Of a stretch of DNA of 45,975 nt, positions 10,843 to 19,068 are shown one piece after another; the stretch's first letter is position 1; the number at the start of each line of letters is the position of its first letter. The DNA is from Alteromonas lipotrueiana (GTDB lineage Bacteria > Pseudomonadota > Gammaproteobacteria > Enterobacterales > Alteromonadaceae): assembly GCF_019249245.1 (NCBI RefSeq), contig NZ_JAESDK010000028.1, forward strand, positions 1 through 45,975, given 5' to 3'. The position numbers and the translations under genes are program-made. Below the pieces are notes generated by a model. It had not been told where the DNA came from. It saw only the letters and a program-made list of their open reading frames with translations, and did not search any database.

Positions 10843-11318
10843 TGCTGTGCTCGTAACCGGTTAATCAAACCTTCGCTGGCCTGTTCAATCAGATCTAAGA
10901 CCAGTTCAAACCCTCTTCGCCCACCGTAATAAGGATCGGGCACTTCGCTGTAATCGCTTTTAGCAAAAGACAAAAACAAATGAATTTTATGATGGTATTT
11001 TTCATCGCTGATTTTTTTCAAATGTTCCAGGTTGCGGTTATCCATTGCCAGGATATAGTCATATTTTTCAAAATCATCGACGGCTACTTTTCGGCACGCC
11101 AGCCCGGCAAAATCATAACCTTTCGCTACCCCAGCCTGCTGCGAGCGCTTATCTGGGGGATTACCGATATGATAACCATGCGTACCAGCCGAATCTATCG
11201 TTACGTTAATTCCGGAAGCTCTGGCTTTATGTCGAAATACTGCTTCGGCGGTGGGTGAGCGACAAATATTACCTAAACAGACAAAAAGAACGGTGGGCGC
11301 TGATTGTGATTGCGACAT
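10839..11318 (-). CDS. Low-molecular-weight protein-tyrosine phosphatase
   Basis: A 159-aa cytoplasmic phosphatase that removes phosphate from tyrosine residues. The P-loop CLGNICRS (Cys14 to Arg20, CX5R) lies near the N-terminus and the general-acid loop DPYYGG near the C-terminus. It is first in the unit with btuC and btuD, with a 4-bp ATGA overlap. No capsule export or tyrosine kinase gene (Wzb/Wzc type) is nearby, so a role in polysaccharide control is not supported by context; the link with B12 uptake is unexplained. An 11-residue tail before the core (MSQSQSAPTV) is normal. Confidence 0.92.
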   Translation of the reverse strand: MSQSQSAPTVLFVCLGNICRSPTAEAVFRHKARASGINVTIDSAGTHGYHIGNPPDKRSQQAGVAKGYDFAGLACRKVAVDDFEKYDYILAMDNRNLEHLKKISDEKYHHKIHLFLSFAKSDYSEVPDPYYGGRRGFELVLDLIEQASEGLINRLRAQQ

Positions 11319-11438
11319 CTAACAAACCTTACATACTAAATTAAATACCGCCACAAGAAGCCGATATTTATCGATACATCAATAGGCAATGAGTTTATCT
11401 TGCGTCGCGGTGAGTTGCCAGAGTCACAGAATGATAGA

Positions 11439-11469
11439 TAGAAAATAAAAGCCTGCCAGACGCAGGCTT
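11439..11469 (-). terminator. Rho-independent terminator of the azurin gene
   Basis: A perfect 8-bp stem AAGCCTGC/GCAGGCTT (11449-11456 with 11462-11469) has a 5-nt loop. On the minus strand it runs into TTATTTTC. It begins 13 bp after the azurin stop codon. Confidence 0.85.
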
Positions 11470-11482
11470 AGACAAAAGAAGA

Positions 11483-11929
11483 TTACTTAACGACAAGTGT
11501 TCCTTGCATCATGCTCAGATGGCCTGGAAATGAACAGAAAAAGGTATATTCGTCACTGCCAGAGAGCTTATCGACTAAGAACGTCACTGATGTTTCCTCA
11601 CCGCCTCCAATAATTTTGGTAGCGGCAATGACTCTTTGATCATCAGGTTTAAGATAGTCGTTTTCCATGCCTGCGGTCATACCGTCGGTGGCTATCGCCT
11701 GCGCATCGCCCTGTTTGGCCAATACCCAGTTGTGGCCCATGACAGATTTTTCAAGTTGTCCGCTGTGCGTTAACTTCACTGTGAACTCGTCACAGGTTTT
11801 CGGTACTGTCATCTCTTTTTTGCCGTATTGCATCGAATCAGTGCTATCAATAGTGGCTTCACATTGCTCTGCCTGAACCGCGCCGGCTGTTAACAGCAAC
11901 GAGGCTGCCAGTAAGCTTTTAATTTTCAT
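11483..11929 (-). CDS. azu: Azurin (blue copper protein)
   Basis: A periplasmic type-1 copper protein that shuttles electrons, for example to cytochrome c peroxidase or denitrification enzymes. It is 148 aa with a signal peptide of about 20 residues (MKIKSLLAASLLLTAGAVQA-EQC). Copper ligands: His in GHNW, Cys and His in FCSFPGH, and the axial Met in LSMM, all in the expected order; the two disulfide-forming Cys (AEQCEAT and KTCDEF) are also present. AAGGAG lies 6 bp before the ATG. It is a single-gene unit with its own terminator. A 7-bp inverted repeat (AATAGGT/ACCTATT at 11952-11970) lies in the upstream region and could form a 5'-UTR hairpin. Confidence 0.95.
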   Translation of the reverse strand: MKIKSLLAASLLLTAGAVQAEQCEATIDSTDSMQYGKKEMTVPKTCDEFTVKLTHSGQLEKSVMGHNWVLAKQGDAQAIATDGMTAGMENDYLKPDDQRVIAATKIIGGGEETSVTFLVDKLSGSDEYTFFCSFPGHLSMMQGTLVVK

Positions 11930-12117
11930 GGTTGCTCCTTAGGTTATCCGAAATAGGTTTTGTACCTATTGGGCAGCGAAGGCGGGTTGGCCCTGCCCCG
12001 TTTTGCGTTAATTCTTACGACGTCTGCAGGGTTAAAGATTACCCCTATTGCGTTAACGCGTTGAATAAAGAGCGCTTGTCGACCTTTGCGCTATATAATT
12101 TAGTGCAATTGAGGTAG

Positions 12118-12141
12118 GCTTCTTTATTTGATCAAAGAAGC
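12118..12141 (+). promoter_or_regulatory. Hairpin over the pepE ribosome binding site
   Basis: A perfect 8-bp inverted repeat GCTTCTTT/AAAGAAGC has an 8-nt loop and encloses the palindrome TTTGATCAAA. Its right arm holds the AAGAAG that is the only Shine-Dalgarno-like sequence before the pepE ATG at 12147. Folding would hide the ribosome binding site. A TATAAT hexamer lies at 12094-12099, with no good -35. Confidence 0.4.
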
Positions 12142-12146
12142 GTTTT

Positions 12147-12860
12147 ATGAAACCTCAAGTACTGATGCTAAGCAGCTCTCGTCAGGGTAGCGAAGACTAC
12201 CTGGAACATGCTAAACCCTTCATTTTTGCGCACCTGGGCGATGCCCGTGAACTGTTGTTTGTGCCTTTTGCCGGCGTCTCGATGAGCTGGGATGCTTATT
12301 GCGAAAAAGTAGCCGCTGCGCTACCAGAATTTACCGTTACCGGCTTACACCAACACAACGACCCTGCTCAGGCTTTGGCCAATGCAAAAAAAAATGGCCA
12401 GGCGATAGTGGTAGGCGGTGGCAATACCTTCAATCTTCTGCACACGCTTTACGAACAACAATTGCTTGAGCCTATGAAACAGGCAATTGCGAGCGGAACT
12501 CCCTATATTGGCTGGAGCGCCGGCTCAAATATCTGTGGGCAAAGCATAAAAACCACTAACGATATGCCTATTGTAGAACCGGCCTCTTTTAATGCTTTAG
12601 GGGTGTTGAATTGCCAATTAAATCCACATTACAGCAACTACTCACCGCCGGGCCATAACGGTGAAACCCGGGATGAACGGCTGGCCGAGTTCACAATTTT
12701 AAACCCTCACACTCCGGTTATCGCCATTGTTGAAGGGACGGCTTTACGGCTTACCGAAGGCCGGCTGACCCTGGTAGGCGATGACGAAGGCTTTGTATTT
12801 TGTGGCGACGAAAAAACCACGGTCCAGCCAACTGCCGACTTATCCCAATATATTGCGTAA
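12147..12860 (+). CDS. pepE: Dipeptidase E (alpha-aspartyl dipeptidase)
   Basis: A 237-aa cytoplasmic serine peptidase (family S51) that splits dipeptides with N-terminal aspartate. The nucleophile motif GWSAGSNI is present, as are the VVGGGNTFNLL segment and HYSNYSPPGHNGETRDERLAEF with the likely catalytic His region. Length is close to E. coli PepE (229 aa). Its last 21 bp overlap the end of bioD on the other strand, so there is no room for a terminator between the two convergent genes. Confidence 0.93.
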   Translation: MKPQVLMLSSSRQGSEDYLEHAKPFIFAHLGDARELLFVPFAGVSMSWDAYCEKVAAALPEFTVTGLHQHNDPAQALANAKKNGQAIVVGGGNTFNLLHTLYEQQLLEPMKQAIASGTPYIGWSAGSNICGQSIKTTNDMPIVEPASFNALGVLNCQLNPHYSNYSPPGHNGETRDERLAEFTILNPHTPVIAIVEGTALRLTEGRLTLVGDDEGFVFCGDEKTTVQPTADLSQYIA

Positions 12861-13511
12861 GGCGGTTAGTGGCTTAGTGTAGTCAGCCTCAAAAGGCAGC
12901 TCTGCTAACAGCGGTTCTGGCAGAGCTTCGCGCAGTGTTGCTAAATTTTCAGCATAATAGGGCATAGGCTGCTGGCTTAACTGATTTGCTACCCATCCGT
13001 GCAGCGGCAGCCCTGTTTGCCGTATAGCCTGTGCGGTAAGCAAGGCATGATTAAGACACCCCAGGCGCATGCCCACCACCATAATAACGGGCAACTGCAG
13101 CTGTTTTACCACATCAGGCATCCACAAATTTTTACCTAATGGCAGTTGCCAGCCGCCTGCACCTTCCATCAACAACACATCAGGCTGAAAACTGGCCAGA
13201 CGCCAATACCCGTCGATCAGTTGTTGCAACTCAAGGGTGATACCGGCTTTATTGGCAGCAATGTGAGGGGCTATCGGTGGTATCAGCGCTACCGGATTAA
13301 CCTGTTGTAACGTAACCGGCACATTGCAGGCTTCATAAATAGCCAGAGCGTCTTCGTTCACCGGTTCATCGTTGATGACTTCACAGCCTGCTGCTACGGG
13401 TTTATAGCCCGCTACCTTTACCTCATTTTGGGCCAGTGTATGCATTAAACGGGCAGTAAAATAAGTTTTGCCAACCTCGGTGTCGGTGCCTGTGATGAAA
13501 AAAGATTGCAT
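12840..13511 (-). CDS. bioD: Dethiobiotin synthetase BioD
   Basis: ATP-dependent closure of 7,8-diaminopelargonate with CO2 to dethiobiotin, the step before BioB. It is 223 aa. The P-loop GTDTEVGKT (residues 8-16) is present, as is the KPVAAGCE substrate loop and the VLLMEGAGGW motif. It is the last gene of bioB-F-C-D, 2 bp after bioC. Its 3' end overlaps pepE by 21 bp. Confidence 0.97.
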   Translation of the reverse strand: MQSFFITGTDTEVGKTYFTARLMHTLAQNEVKVAGYKPVAAGCEVINDEPVNEDALAIYEACNVPVTLQQVNPVALIPPIAPHIAANKAGITLELQQLIDGYWRLASFQPDVLLMEGAGGWQLPLGKNLWMPDVVKQLQLPVIMVVGMRLGCLNHALLTAQAIRQTGLPLHGWVANQLSQQPMPYYAENLATLREALPEPLLAELPFEADYTKPLTALRNILG

Positions 13512-13513
13512 GA

Positions 13514-14275
13514 TTACTTTTCCAGTAAAAAATGAGAAACCTGGTAGGTCAATGGCAATAAATTCTGGTTGTTGCGTTTATAAGCCTGACCCAGCGCACT
13601 TAGCATCGGGCGTGACAAGTGCTGTTTATGGGTGGAGGTCAAACGGGTGCCCGCCCCCACCGACTTAATTGAGCGCAATAACGACAATATGTCATCAAAC
13701 TCGTCGGTGTAGTGGGTGTTTTGTGCAGTGAGAGTTTTTAGTCCACCTGTACTTATGGCCTGTTGCCACTGCTCATGACTGGCCATAGTATTGGTAGCGG
13801 AAGCCAGTCCAATGGTTTGTCGGGCAGCATCAAGCTGGGCAAATGATTTATCTACCATAACGGTAATGCTTGCCAGCCCCCCAGGTTGTAAGACGCGGTA
13901 CAGTTCGCTCATAGCGGTATCCGGGCTTGCGCACCACTGCAGCGCCATAGACGAAAAAGCATACATGAAGTGATTACCGGCAAAAGGCAGTACCTGCGCA
14001 TCGCCCTGCAAAAAGTTAATGTGCGGATAACGACTTTTCGCATAGCTTACCATTCCCGTAGCCAAATCGACGCCGGTGGTGCTGTAGCCTTGCGCGGCAA
14101 GTCTGGCTGTGTTGACCCCGGTACCGCATCCAATATCCAGCAATGTACCGGTATTTACAGGTAACAGTGCCATTGCCTGTGCGGCAATTTTATGCTGAAT
14201 AGTGGCCAGCTTATCGTAGCTACCCGCCGCCCGGCTGAATTGTCTGGCAACACCATCGACAGTGCTATTGACCAT
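13514..14275 (-). CDS. bioC: Malonyl-ACP O-methyltransferase BioC
   Basis: SAM-dependent methylation of malonyl-ACP, which primes pimelate synthesis on the fatty-acid machinery. It is 253 aa. The SAM-binding motif LDIGCGTGVNTARLA lies at about residues 45-59, and the N-terminus (VARQFSRAAGSYDKLATIQ) matches BioC. It overlaps bioF by 11 bp and precedes bioD by 2 bp. The partner esterase BioH, which would remove the methyl group, is not in this cluster and must be elsewhere or replaced. Confidence 0.95.
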   Translation of the reverse strand: MVNSTVDGVARQFSRAAGSYDKLATIQHKIAAQAMALLPVNTGTLLDIGCGTGVNTARLAAQGYSTTGVDLATGMVSYAKSRYPHINFLQGDAQVLPFAGNHFMYAFSSMALQWCASPDTAMSELYRVLQPGGLASITVMVDKSFAQLDAARQTIGLASATNTMASHEQWQQAISTGGLKTLTAQNTHYTDEFDDILSLLRSIKSVGAGTRLTSTHKQHLSRPMLSALGQAYKRNNQNLLPLTYQVSHFLLEK

Positions 14276-15473
14276 AGCTTAACTCATCACGGGCCAAGGC
14301 CAGCGCATCACACAAAGCGTGGATGTCCTGCTTAGTGTGCTGTGCACTCAAAGTTATTCGCAGCCGGTCAGTGCCTTTGGGCACCGTGGGGTATCTTATT
14401 GCCGGCACCCAAACACCCCGGGCTTTTAACCCCTCACTCATCTGTAGTGCGGCCTTAGGACAGCCTACCAATAAAGGTTGGATGGCACTGTCTGATGAAC
14501 TAAGTATCAGCCCCTGTTTGGCAGCCTGTTGTTTAAACATTGTAATATTGTGTTGCAGGGTAGAGCGTTGCTCACTGGTAGCAATATGTTGTAATGAAAA
14601 CAACGTCGCTAACGCCTGTGCCGGTGGCATTGCAGTGGTATAAATGTATTCGCGCGCCGTATTTGCCAGATAATCAATAAGATCGTGTGACCCCGCTATA
14701 AACGCCCCACCCGTACCAATTGCCTTGCCAAAGGTGCCCATCAGTACCGGCACATCTTGTTGTGACAAGCGATAGTGCTCAGCGCTGCCTAACCCTTTTT
14801 CTCCCAGCACGCCAAACCCGTGAGCATCATCAACCATTAGCCAGCTTTGATGCTGTTTGCAAAGGGTCACCAGCTCAGGCAGGGGCGCCGCGTCGCCATC
14901 CATACTGAAAATACCTTCAGTAGCAACTAATGTATCGGTATTCGTGCCGGCGGCGAACAACCGGGCAAGATGATCTAAATCATTGTGCCGATACCGCTTC
15001 AGCTGACCGCTACAGGCCATGGCACCATCAATAAACGAAGCGTGCATGTATTTGTCGGCGAGCAACAGCCCTGAGCCGGAAGACAGCCCTGAGCCGGATG
15101 ACAGCCCTGAGCCAGGAAACAGCGCCTGGCAAATCGCCTGATTCGCTGCAAAACCAGAGTTAAACAATAATACCGCTTCGCGATTAAGTTGTTCGGCCAG
15201 GTAGGCTTCAAGCGCCTGATGGGTTTGTGAGAACCCCGTTACCAGTGCCGAGGCGCCGCTACCTCCGCCAAACTGAGCAAGACCTTCAACCCAACATTGC
15301 AGCAATCCTTCATGCTGACGCATACCCAGATAATCGTTGCTGGCAAAGTTAAGGTAATGCCGGCCACCCACGCAAATAATTCCGTCTTTTTCATATTCAA
15401 CACAAACACGCTGGCGTAAATAGCCATCTTGCTGTTTTTGCTGTAAATGGGGGGCCAACCAATCAAACGCCAT
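14265..15473 (-). CDS. bioF: 8-amino-7-oxononanoate synthase BioF
   Basis: A PLP enzyme that condenses pimeloyl-ACP with alanine to 8-amino-7-oxononanoate. It is 402 aa, against about 384 for E. coli BioF. Seen: LNFASNDYLGM, the VDDAHGFGVLG motif with the Asp and His that hold PLP, and GTFGKAIGTGGAF with the Schiff-base Lys. The extra length is partly due to a 12-residue insertion made of GSGLSS repeats (about residues 119-136), encoded by the 18-bp tandem repeat annotated separately, in a loop before LLLADKYMHAS. The reading frame is intact. It overlaps bioC by 11 bp and shares one base with the bioB stop codon (TAATG). Confidence 0.97.
   Translation of the reverse strand: MAFDWLAPHLQQKQQDGYLRQRVCVEYEKDGIICVGGRHYLNFASNDYLGMRQHEGLLQCWVEGLAQFGGGSGASALVTGFSQTHQALEAYLAEQLNREAVLLFNSGFAANQAICQALFPGSGLSSGSGLSSGSGLLLADKYMHASFIDGAMACSGQLKRYRHNDLDHLARLFAAGTNTDTLVATEGIFSMDGDAAPLPELVTLCKQHQSWLMVDDAHGFGVLGEKGLGSAEHYRLSQQDVPVLMGTFGKAIGTGGAFIAGSHDLIDYLANTAREYIYTTAMPPAQALATLFSLQHIATSEQRSTLQHNITMFKQQAAKQGLILSSSDSAIQPLLVGCPKAALQMSEGLKARGVWVPAIRYPTVPKGTDRLRITLSAQHTKQDIHALCDALALARDELSYGQ
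15066..15119 (-). repeat. 18-bp tandem repeat inside bioF (3 copies)
   Basis: Three consecutive 18-bp units begin at 15066, 15084 and 15102, each starting CAGCCCTGAGCC. The first two are near-identical and the third has diverged at its end. Because 18 is a multiple of three, the repeats add GSGLSS units without breaking the frame. This looks like a slippage-type expansion in a surface loop. Confidence 0.9.
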
Positions 15474-16561
15474 TAAGCCTCCGCAACAGGCTTTCGCGTA
15501 GCGTCATAAAACAAATCGCTGCTCTGGCGATCGGCAATTTCTTCTTGCAACGTTTGTTCGTGAGCCTCATCAGAATAATCGCGTCCACGCTCGGTATTGA
15601 TGCCGAGTTTTTGAAACAACTGCACATCTTCGTGGGTGTCCGGGTTGGAGGTGGTCAAAAGCTTACAACCATAAAAGATAGAGTTGGCACCGGCAAAAAA
15701 GCACAATGACTGCATTTGCTCGTTCATATCTTCGCGACCCGCCGACAACCGCACATGAGATTTTGGCATCATAATACGCGCTACTGCAATGGTGCGGATA
15801 AATTCGAAAGGCTCCAAATCATCGACCTTATCCATAGGCGTCCCTTTGACCTTTACCAACATATTGATAGGCACACTTTCAGGCTGGTGCGGCAAATTTG
15901 CTAACGCCATTAAAAGACCGGCACGATCTTTACCGGTTTCACCCATACCCACAATACCGCCCGAGCACACATTCATGCCCGCGCCGCGTACATTTTCAAG
16001 GGTATCCAACCGGTCCTGATACGTGCGGGTTGTGATCACATCACCATAATATTCTGGTGAGGTATCTAGGTTGTGATTGTAGTAATCAAGCCCGGCTTGT
16101 TTAAGTGACAGCGCCTGTTCGCGACTTAACATGCCTAAGGTCATACAGGTTTCCAGCCCCAGCTTTTTAACCTCAGTCACCAGCTGGGTAACATATGGCA
16201 TATCGCGTGCTTTGGGGTTGCGCCATGCCGCGCCCATACAAAAACGGGTCGACCCGGCGGCTTTGGCCTCACGGGCCCGTTCAATAACTTTTTCTATCTC
16301 AAGCAAACGCTCTTTTTCCAGACCCGTGTCATAACGCGCGCTTTGTGGACAATACTTACAGTCTTCAGGACACGCGCCGGTTTTTATCGAAAGCAACGTT
16401 GAAACCTGCACTTCGTTTGGGTCAAAGTGTTGGCGGTGAATACTTTGCGCCTTAAACAACAGGTCATTAAAAGGCATATCAAAAAGCGCCTGAACTTCTT
16501 TATGGGTCCAGTTATTGCGCACTGCTTGTGAAGCAGTAGAATATTGGGGTGCGGCGGTCAT
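15473..16561 (-). CDS. bioB: Biotin synthase BioB
   Basis: A radical SAM enzyme that inserts sulfur into dethiobiotin to form biotin. It is 362 aa. The SAM cluster motif [11 protein letters not shown] lies at about residues 64-74 after [14 protein letters not shown], the [12 protein letters not shown] segment and the auxiliary cluster region ([12 protein letters not shown]) are all present. It is the first gene of the leftward bio operon. The promoter with TTGACA lies just upstream and is overlapped by a candidate BirA operator. Confidence 0.98.
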   Translation of the reverse strand: MTAAPQYSTASQAVRNNWTHKEVQALFDMPFNDLLFKAQSIHRQHFDPNEVQVSTLLSIKTGACPEDCKYCPQSARYDTGLEKERLLEIEKVIERAREAKAAGSTRFCMGAAWRNPKARDMPYVTQLVTEVKKLGLETCMTLGMLSREQALSLKQAGLDYYNHNLDTSPEYYGDVITTRTYQDRLDTLENVRGAGMNVCSGGIVGMGETGKDRAGLLMALANLPHQPESVPINMLVKVKGTPMDKVDDLEPFEFIRTIAVARIMMPKSHVRLSAGREDMNEQMQSLCFFAGANSIFYGCKLLTTSNPDTHEDVQLFQKLGINTERGRDYSDEAHEQTLQEEIADRQSSDLFYDATRKPVAEA

Positions 16562-16594
16562 AGCCTGTCCTTTACTAAAATCAAATGCTGGCTT

Positions 16595-16622
16595 AGTCTA
16601 TGCGCACGAAATGAGTTGTCAA
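16595..16622 (-). promoter_or_regulatory. bioBFCD promoter
   Basis: On the minus strand, TTGACA (16617-16622) and TAGACT (16595-16600) are separated by 16 bp. The -10 box lies 34 bp before the bioB ATG. The perfect -35 and the overlap with the candidate operator make this the most likely sigma-70 promoter of the operon. Confidence 0.6.
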
Positions 16623-16648
16623 CTCTGACCATTTACAAACCTTTACTA
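16616..16648. promoter_or_regulatory. Candidate BirA (biotin repressor) operator
   Basis: TTGTCAACT (16616-16624) and CCTTTACTA (16640-16648) are spaced by 15 bp. The BirA consensus in gammaproteobacteria, as I recall it, is TTGTAAACC-N15-GGTTTACAA; the match is 13 of 18 positions. It overlaps the -35 of the bioB promoter and lies directly upstream of the bioA start, as in E. coli. CCTTTACTAA is also present as a direct repeat at 16569-16578. The match is imperfect. Confidence 0.35.
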
Positions 16649-16659
16649 ATGGCGACATT

Positions 16660-17931
16660 TTGAACAATAGCGAATTTGATAAACGCCATATCTGGCATCC
16701 TTACACCTCTGCAACCCATCCTCTGCCGTGTTATGAAGTACAGGGCGCAGAGGGAGTAAATATTCACCTGGCCTCCGGCGAGACGCTGGTTGATGGCATG
16801 TCAAGCTGGTGGGCAGCGATTCATGGCTATAATCATCCGCGCCTGAATCAGGCAGCCCATGCGCAGATAGATAAATTTTCGCATGTTATGTTTGGGGGGC
16901 TAACTCACGACCCGGCAGTACAGGTATGTAAGCGCCTGCTTAATATGGCACCGGCGGGCATGAATCGGGTGTTTCTGGCAGACTCTGGTTCAGTGTCGGT
17001 CGAAGTTGCACTAAAAATGGCACTACAATACTGGGCGTGTCAGGGCCGGCCTGATAAACACAAAGTGGTTACGCCGCGTAATGGCTATCATGGCGATACT
17101 TTTGCGGCGATGTCGGTGTGCGATCCGGTAAATGGCATGCACAGTTTATTTTCTGAAGTACTGACCAAGCAGTTGTTTGCTCCTGCTCCGCAAACCCGGT
17201 ATGGCCAAACCTTTAGCGAAGATGACATCTTACCGCTGGAACAACTTTTTGCTGAACATCATCATGAAATGGCCGCCCTGATTATTGAGCCGATAGTTCA
17301 GGGCGCAGGCGGCATGCGTATTTACCATCCCGAGTATCTTAAGCGTTGTCGGCAATTATGCGACAACTACGATGTACTGCTGATTTGTGACGAAATTGCC
17401 ACCGGTTTTGGCCGTACTGGTCAACTGTTTGGATGTGACCATGCGCAAATTAGTCCTGATATTATGTGTGTAGGCAAGGCTTTGACCGGAGGTTACATGA
17501 CCCTTGCTGCCACTCTTTGCACTGAAGATGTCGCATTGGGTGTGTGTCAGGGCGAACCAGGGGTGTTTATGCATGGCCCCACTTATATGGGCAACCCGTT
17601 GGCCTGTGCGGTAGCGAATGAGAGCCTGGCTCTTATTCAGGAAAATCACTGGCAGACTCAGGTGCAAAATATTGAAGCCCAATTGCAACAAGAGCTTAAG
17701 CAGTGCCGGTCACTTGACTGTGTTAAGGATGTTCGCGTGTTGGGCGCTATTGGTGTAGTAGAAACCCACCAACCGGTGGATGTGGCGCGGTTGCAAAAAA
17801 AGTTTGTTGAAGCTGGGGTCTGGATACGTCCGTTTAACAAACTGGTGTATATTATGCCCCCTTATATTATTAAACCTGATCAGTTGTCACAGCTAACCCA
17901 CACAATTTATAACGCGTTGGATCAAAGCTGA
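16660..17931 (+). CDS. bioA: Adenosylmethionine-8-amino-7-oxononanoate aminotransferase BioA
   Basis: A PLP aminotransferase that uses S-adenosylmethionine as amino donor to make 7,8-diaminopelargonate. It is 423 aa. It starts FDKRHIWHPYTSATHPLP as the family does, has DGMSSWWAAIHGYNHP, the GYHGDTFAAMSVCDP region, and the Schiff-base Lys in VGKALTGGYMTLAAT. The start must be TTG at 16660: no ATG exists upstream in frame and the next internal Met is at residue 47. No strong Shine-Dalgarno precedes it, which suggests weak translation. It is divergent from bioB, with both controlled from the 98-bp gap. Confidence 0.96.
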   Translation: MNNSEFDKRHIWHPYTSATHPLPCYEVQGAEGVNIHLASGETLVDGMSSWWAAIHGYNHPRLNQAAHAQIDKFSHVMFGGLTHDPAVQVCKRLLNMAPAGMNRVFLADSGSVSVEVALKMALQYWACQGRPDKHKVVTPRNGYHGDTFAAMSVCDPVNGMHSLFSEVLTKQLFAPAPQTRYGQTFSEDDILPLEQLFAEHHHEMAALIIEPIVQGAGGMRIYHPEYLKRCRQLCDNYDVLLICDEIATGFGRTGQLFGCDHAQISPDIMCVGKALTGGYMTLAATLCTEDVALGVCQGEPGVFMHGPTYMGNPLACAVANESLALIQENHWQTQVQNIEAQLQQELKQCRSLDCVKDVRVLGAIGVVETHQPVDVARLQKKFVEAGVWIRPFNKLVYIMPPYIIKPDQLSQLTHTIYNALDQS

Positions 17932-17957
17932 TAACAACAAATCAGAACGGAGTTTGT

Positions 17958-18491
17958 ATGCACTGGCTTATCAATCTTTTAGACAAGTTCTTGTTTGCCG
18001 TATTGTTATTACTTGCGCTGCAAATTCCGATTCTGGCCGACCATTACCGCCAGTATCTGAATGGCTTTGTTACCGCCACCCAAAAAACCGTATCTGAATA
18101 TCAGGCGCTGGCTGACCAGTTTGGGTATGACTCTGTAGAATTGATGATTGACGACCTGCAGCAGAATCCGGCCCCGTTAGTACGCCGTGATGCGCAAAAC
18201 AAGGCTTTGACCGTTAAACGGCTTAACGAGCTGGAGTCTGGGCTACAAATACTAAGCTCGGGCCATTTTTTAGAGCAAACCTGGTATATGCTGGCTCCCC
18301 AGCGTTTTGATACTTTAAAAAAGGTGGGTAATCACTTTTCGCCGTCTATTCCACTACAACCCTCGGCGGTTATTTACAGTGTGGTACTGGCGTTGCTCAT
18401 CAATGCCGTGTTTTATACGCCAATATGGTGTGTAAAAGGGGTAAGACGCTTGCGGCACCGCCACTCTTCGTCTCCCGTGCATAAGATTTAA
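17958..18491 (+). CDS. DUF2937 family membrane protein
   Basis: A 177-aa protein with a hydrophobic segment at the N-terminus (about residues 10-28, FLFAVLLLLALQIPILAD) and another near the C-terminus (about 137-157), and a hydrophilic region between them. The first part (LLDKFLFAVLLLLALQIPILADHYRQYLNGF) matches the DUF2937 pattern. Function unknown. It follows bioA by 26 bp on the same strand and may be co-transcribed, but no biotin role is known. Confidence 0.75.
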   Translation: MHWLINLLDKFLFAVLLLLALQIPILADHYRQYLNGFVTATQKTVSEYQALADQFGYDSVELMIDDLQQNPAPLVRRDAQNKALTVKRLNELESGLQILSSGHFLEQTWYMLAPQRFDTLKKVGNHFSPSIPLQPSAVIYSVVLALLINAVFYTPIWCVKGVRRLRHRHSSSPVHKI

Positions 18492-18747
18492 ACACCACAC
18501 GGTACTTTTTACAAAATAAGTATGACTTTATCTAGTTCCTTATTTAATTTGCAACCAAAACATTAATACGTTGACGCCCGTTATGAGGGGCTTTCACGCA
18601 CATTAACCCATCTGGATTGATTATCCCGGTACTTCTTTTGCATTAATACATACTGAGCCTAAACCTTCACTGGTGTTAAGTACCACTGGTTTTCATTAAC
18701 TGAATAAGTAAGGTTTACGAATTTACCGTTAGAAAGCAGGTTGTATT

Positions 18748-19029
18748 ATGAGAGACGAGAATACGTTATTAATTGGTCAGGCGTTGCAAATCAGAGACAA
18801 ACTTGTAGCTAAGAGACACGTTATTCCTTCTTCAATGATGAGTGAATGGAGCGAACTGCAGGTACAAACACAGGCATTTGATGCTAACCGGCCTTTCGAC
18901 AGTGCCATTAAAGGCAGAAGATTCGCCAAACCTGCGGTGTATTCAGGCTCCGCCAAAGATCTCAATCAAATTGTCAGCTCTTTAAAAGACTTTGAAGAAC
19001 GTATGACGAGCAATCTGCAACACCACTGA
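18748..19029 (+). CDS. Hypothetical protein, 93 aa
   Basis: Not recognised. It is soluble and mostly helical in appearance, with no signal peptide and no cysteine. The frame starts at ATG 18748; an A/G-rich stretch (AGAAAGCAGG) upstream could serve as ribosome binding site. It lies after a 256-bp gap in which I see no clear promoter or RNA, and is followed by a strong hairpin 8 bp after its stop codon, which supports it as a transcribed gene. Confidence 0.55.
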   Translation: MRDENTLLIGQALQIRDKLVAKRHVIPSSMMSEWSELQVQTQAFDANRPFDSAIKGRRFAKPAVYSGSAKDLNQIVSSLKDFEERMTSNLQHH

Positions 19030-19032
19030 TAC

Positions 19033-19064
19033 AAAACGGCCCACTGTTATTACTCAGTGGGCCG
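19033..19064 (-). terminator. Terminator shared by convergent genes
   Basis: A perfect 10-bp stem CGGCCCACTG/CAGTGGGCCG (19037-19046 with 19055-19064) has an 8-nt loop. On the minus strand it runs into TTTTGT, so it best serves the leftward GNAT/C39 gene ending at 19069. It also sits 8 bp after the rightward 93-aa gene and may end both transcripts. Confidence 0.8.
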
Positions 19065-19068
19065 CTTA

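Noticed and set aside
9871..11482. Cobalamin riboswitch for btuCD
   Set aside because: The genes are preceded by the phosphatase with a 4-bp overlap, and the 164 bp before that show no B12-box-like sequence that I can support.
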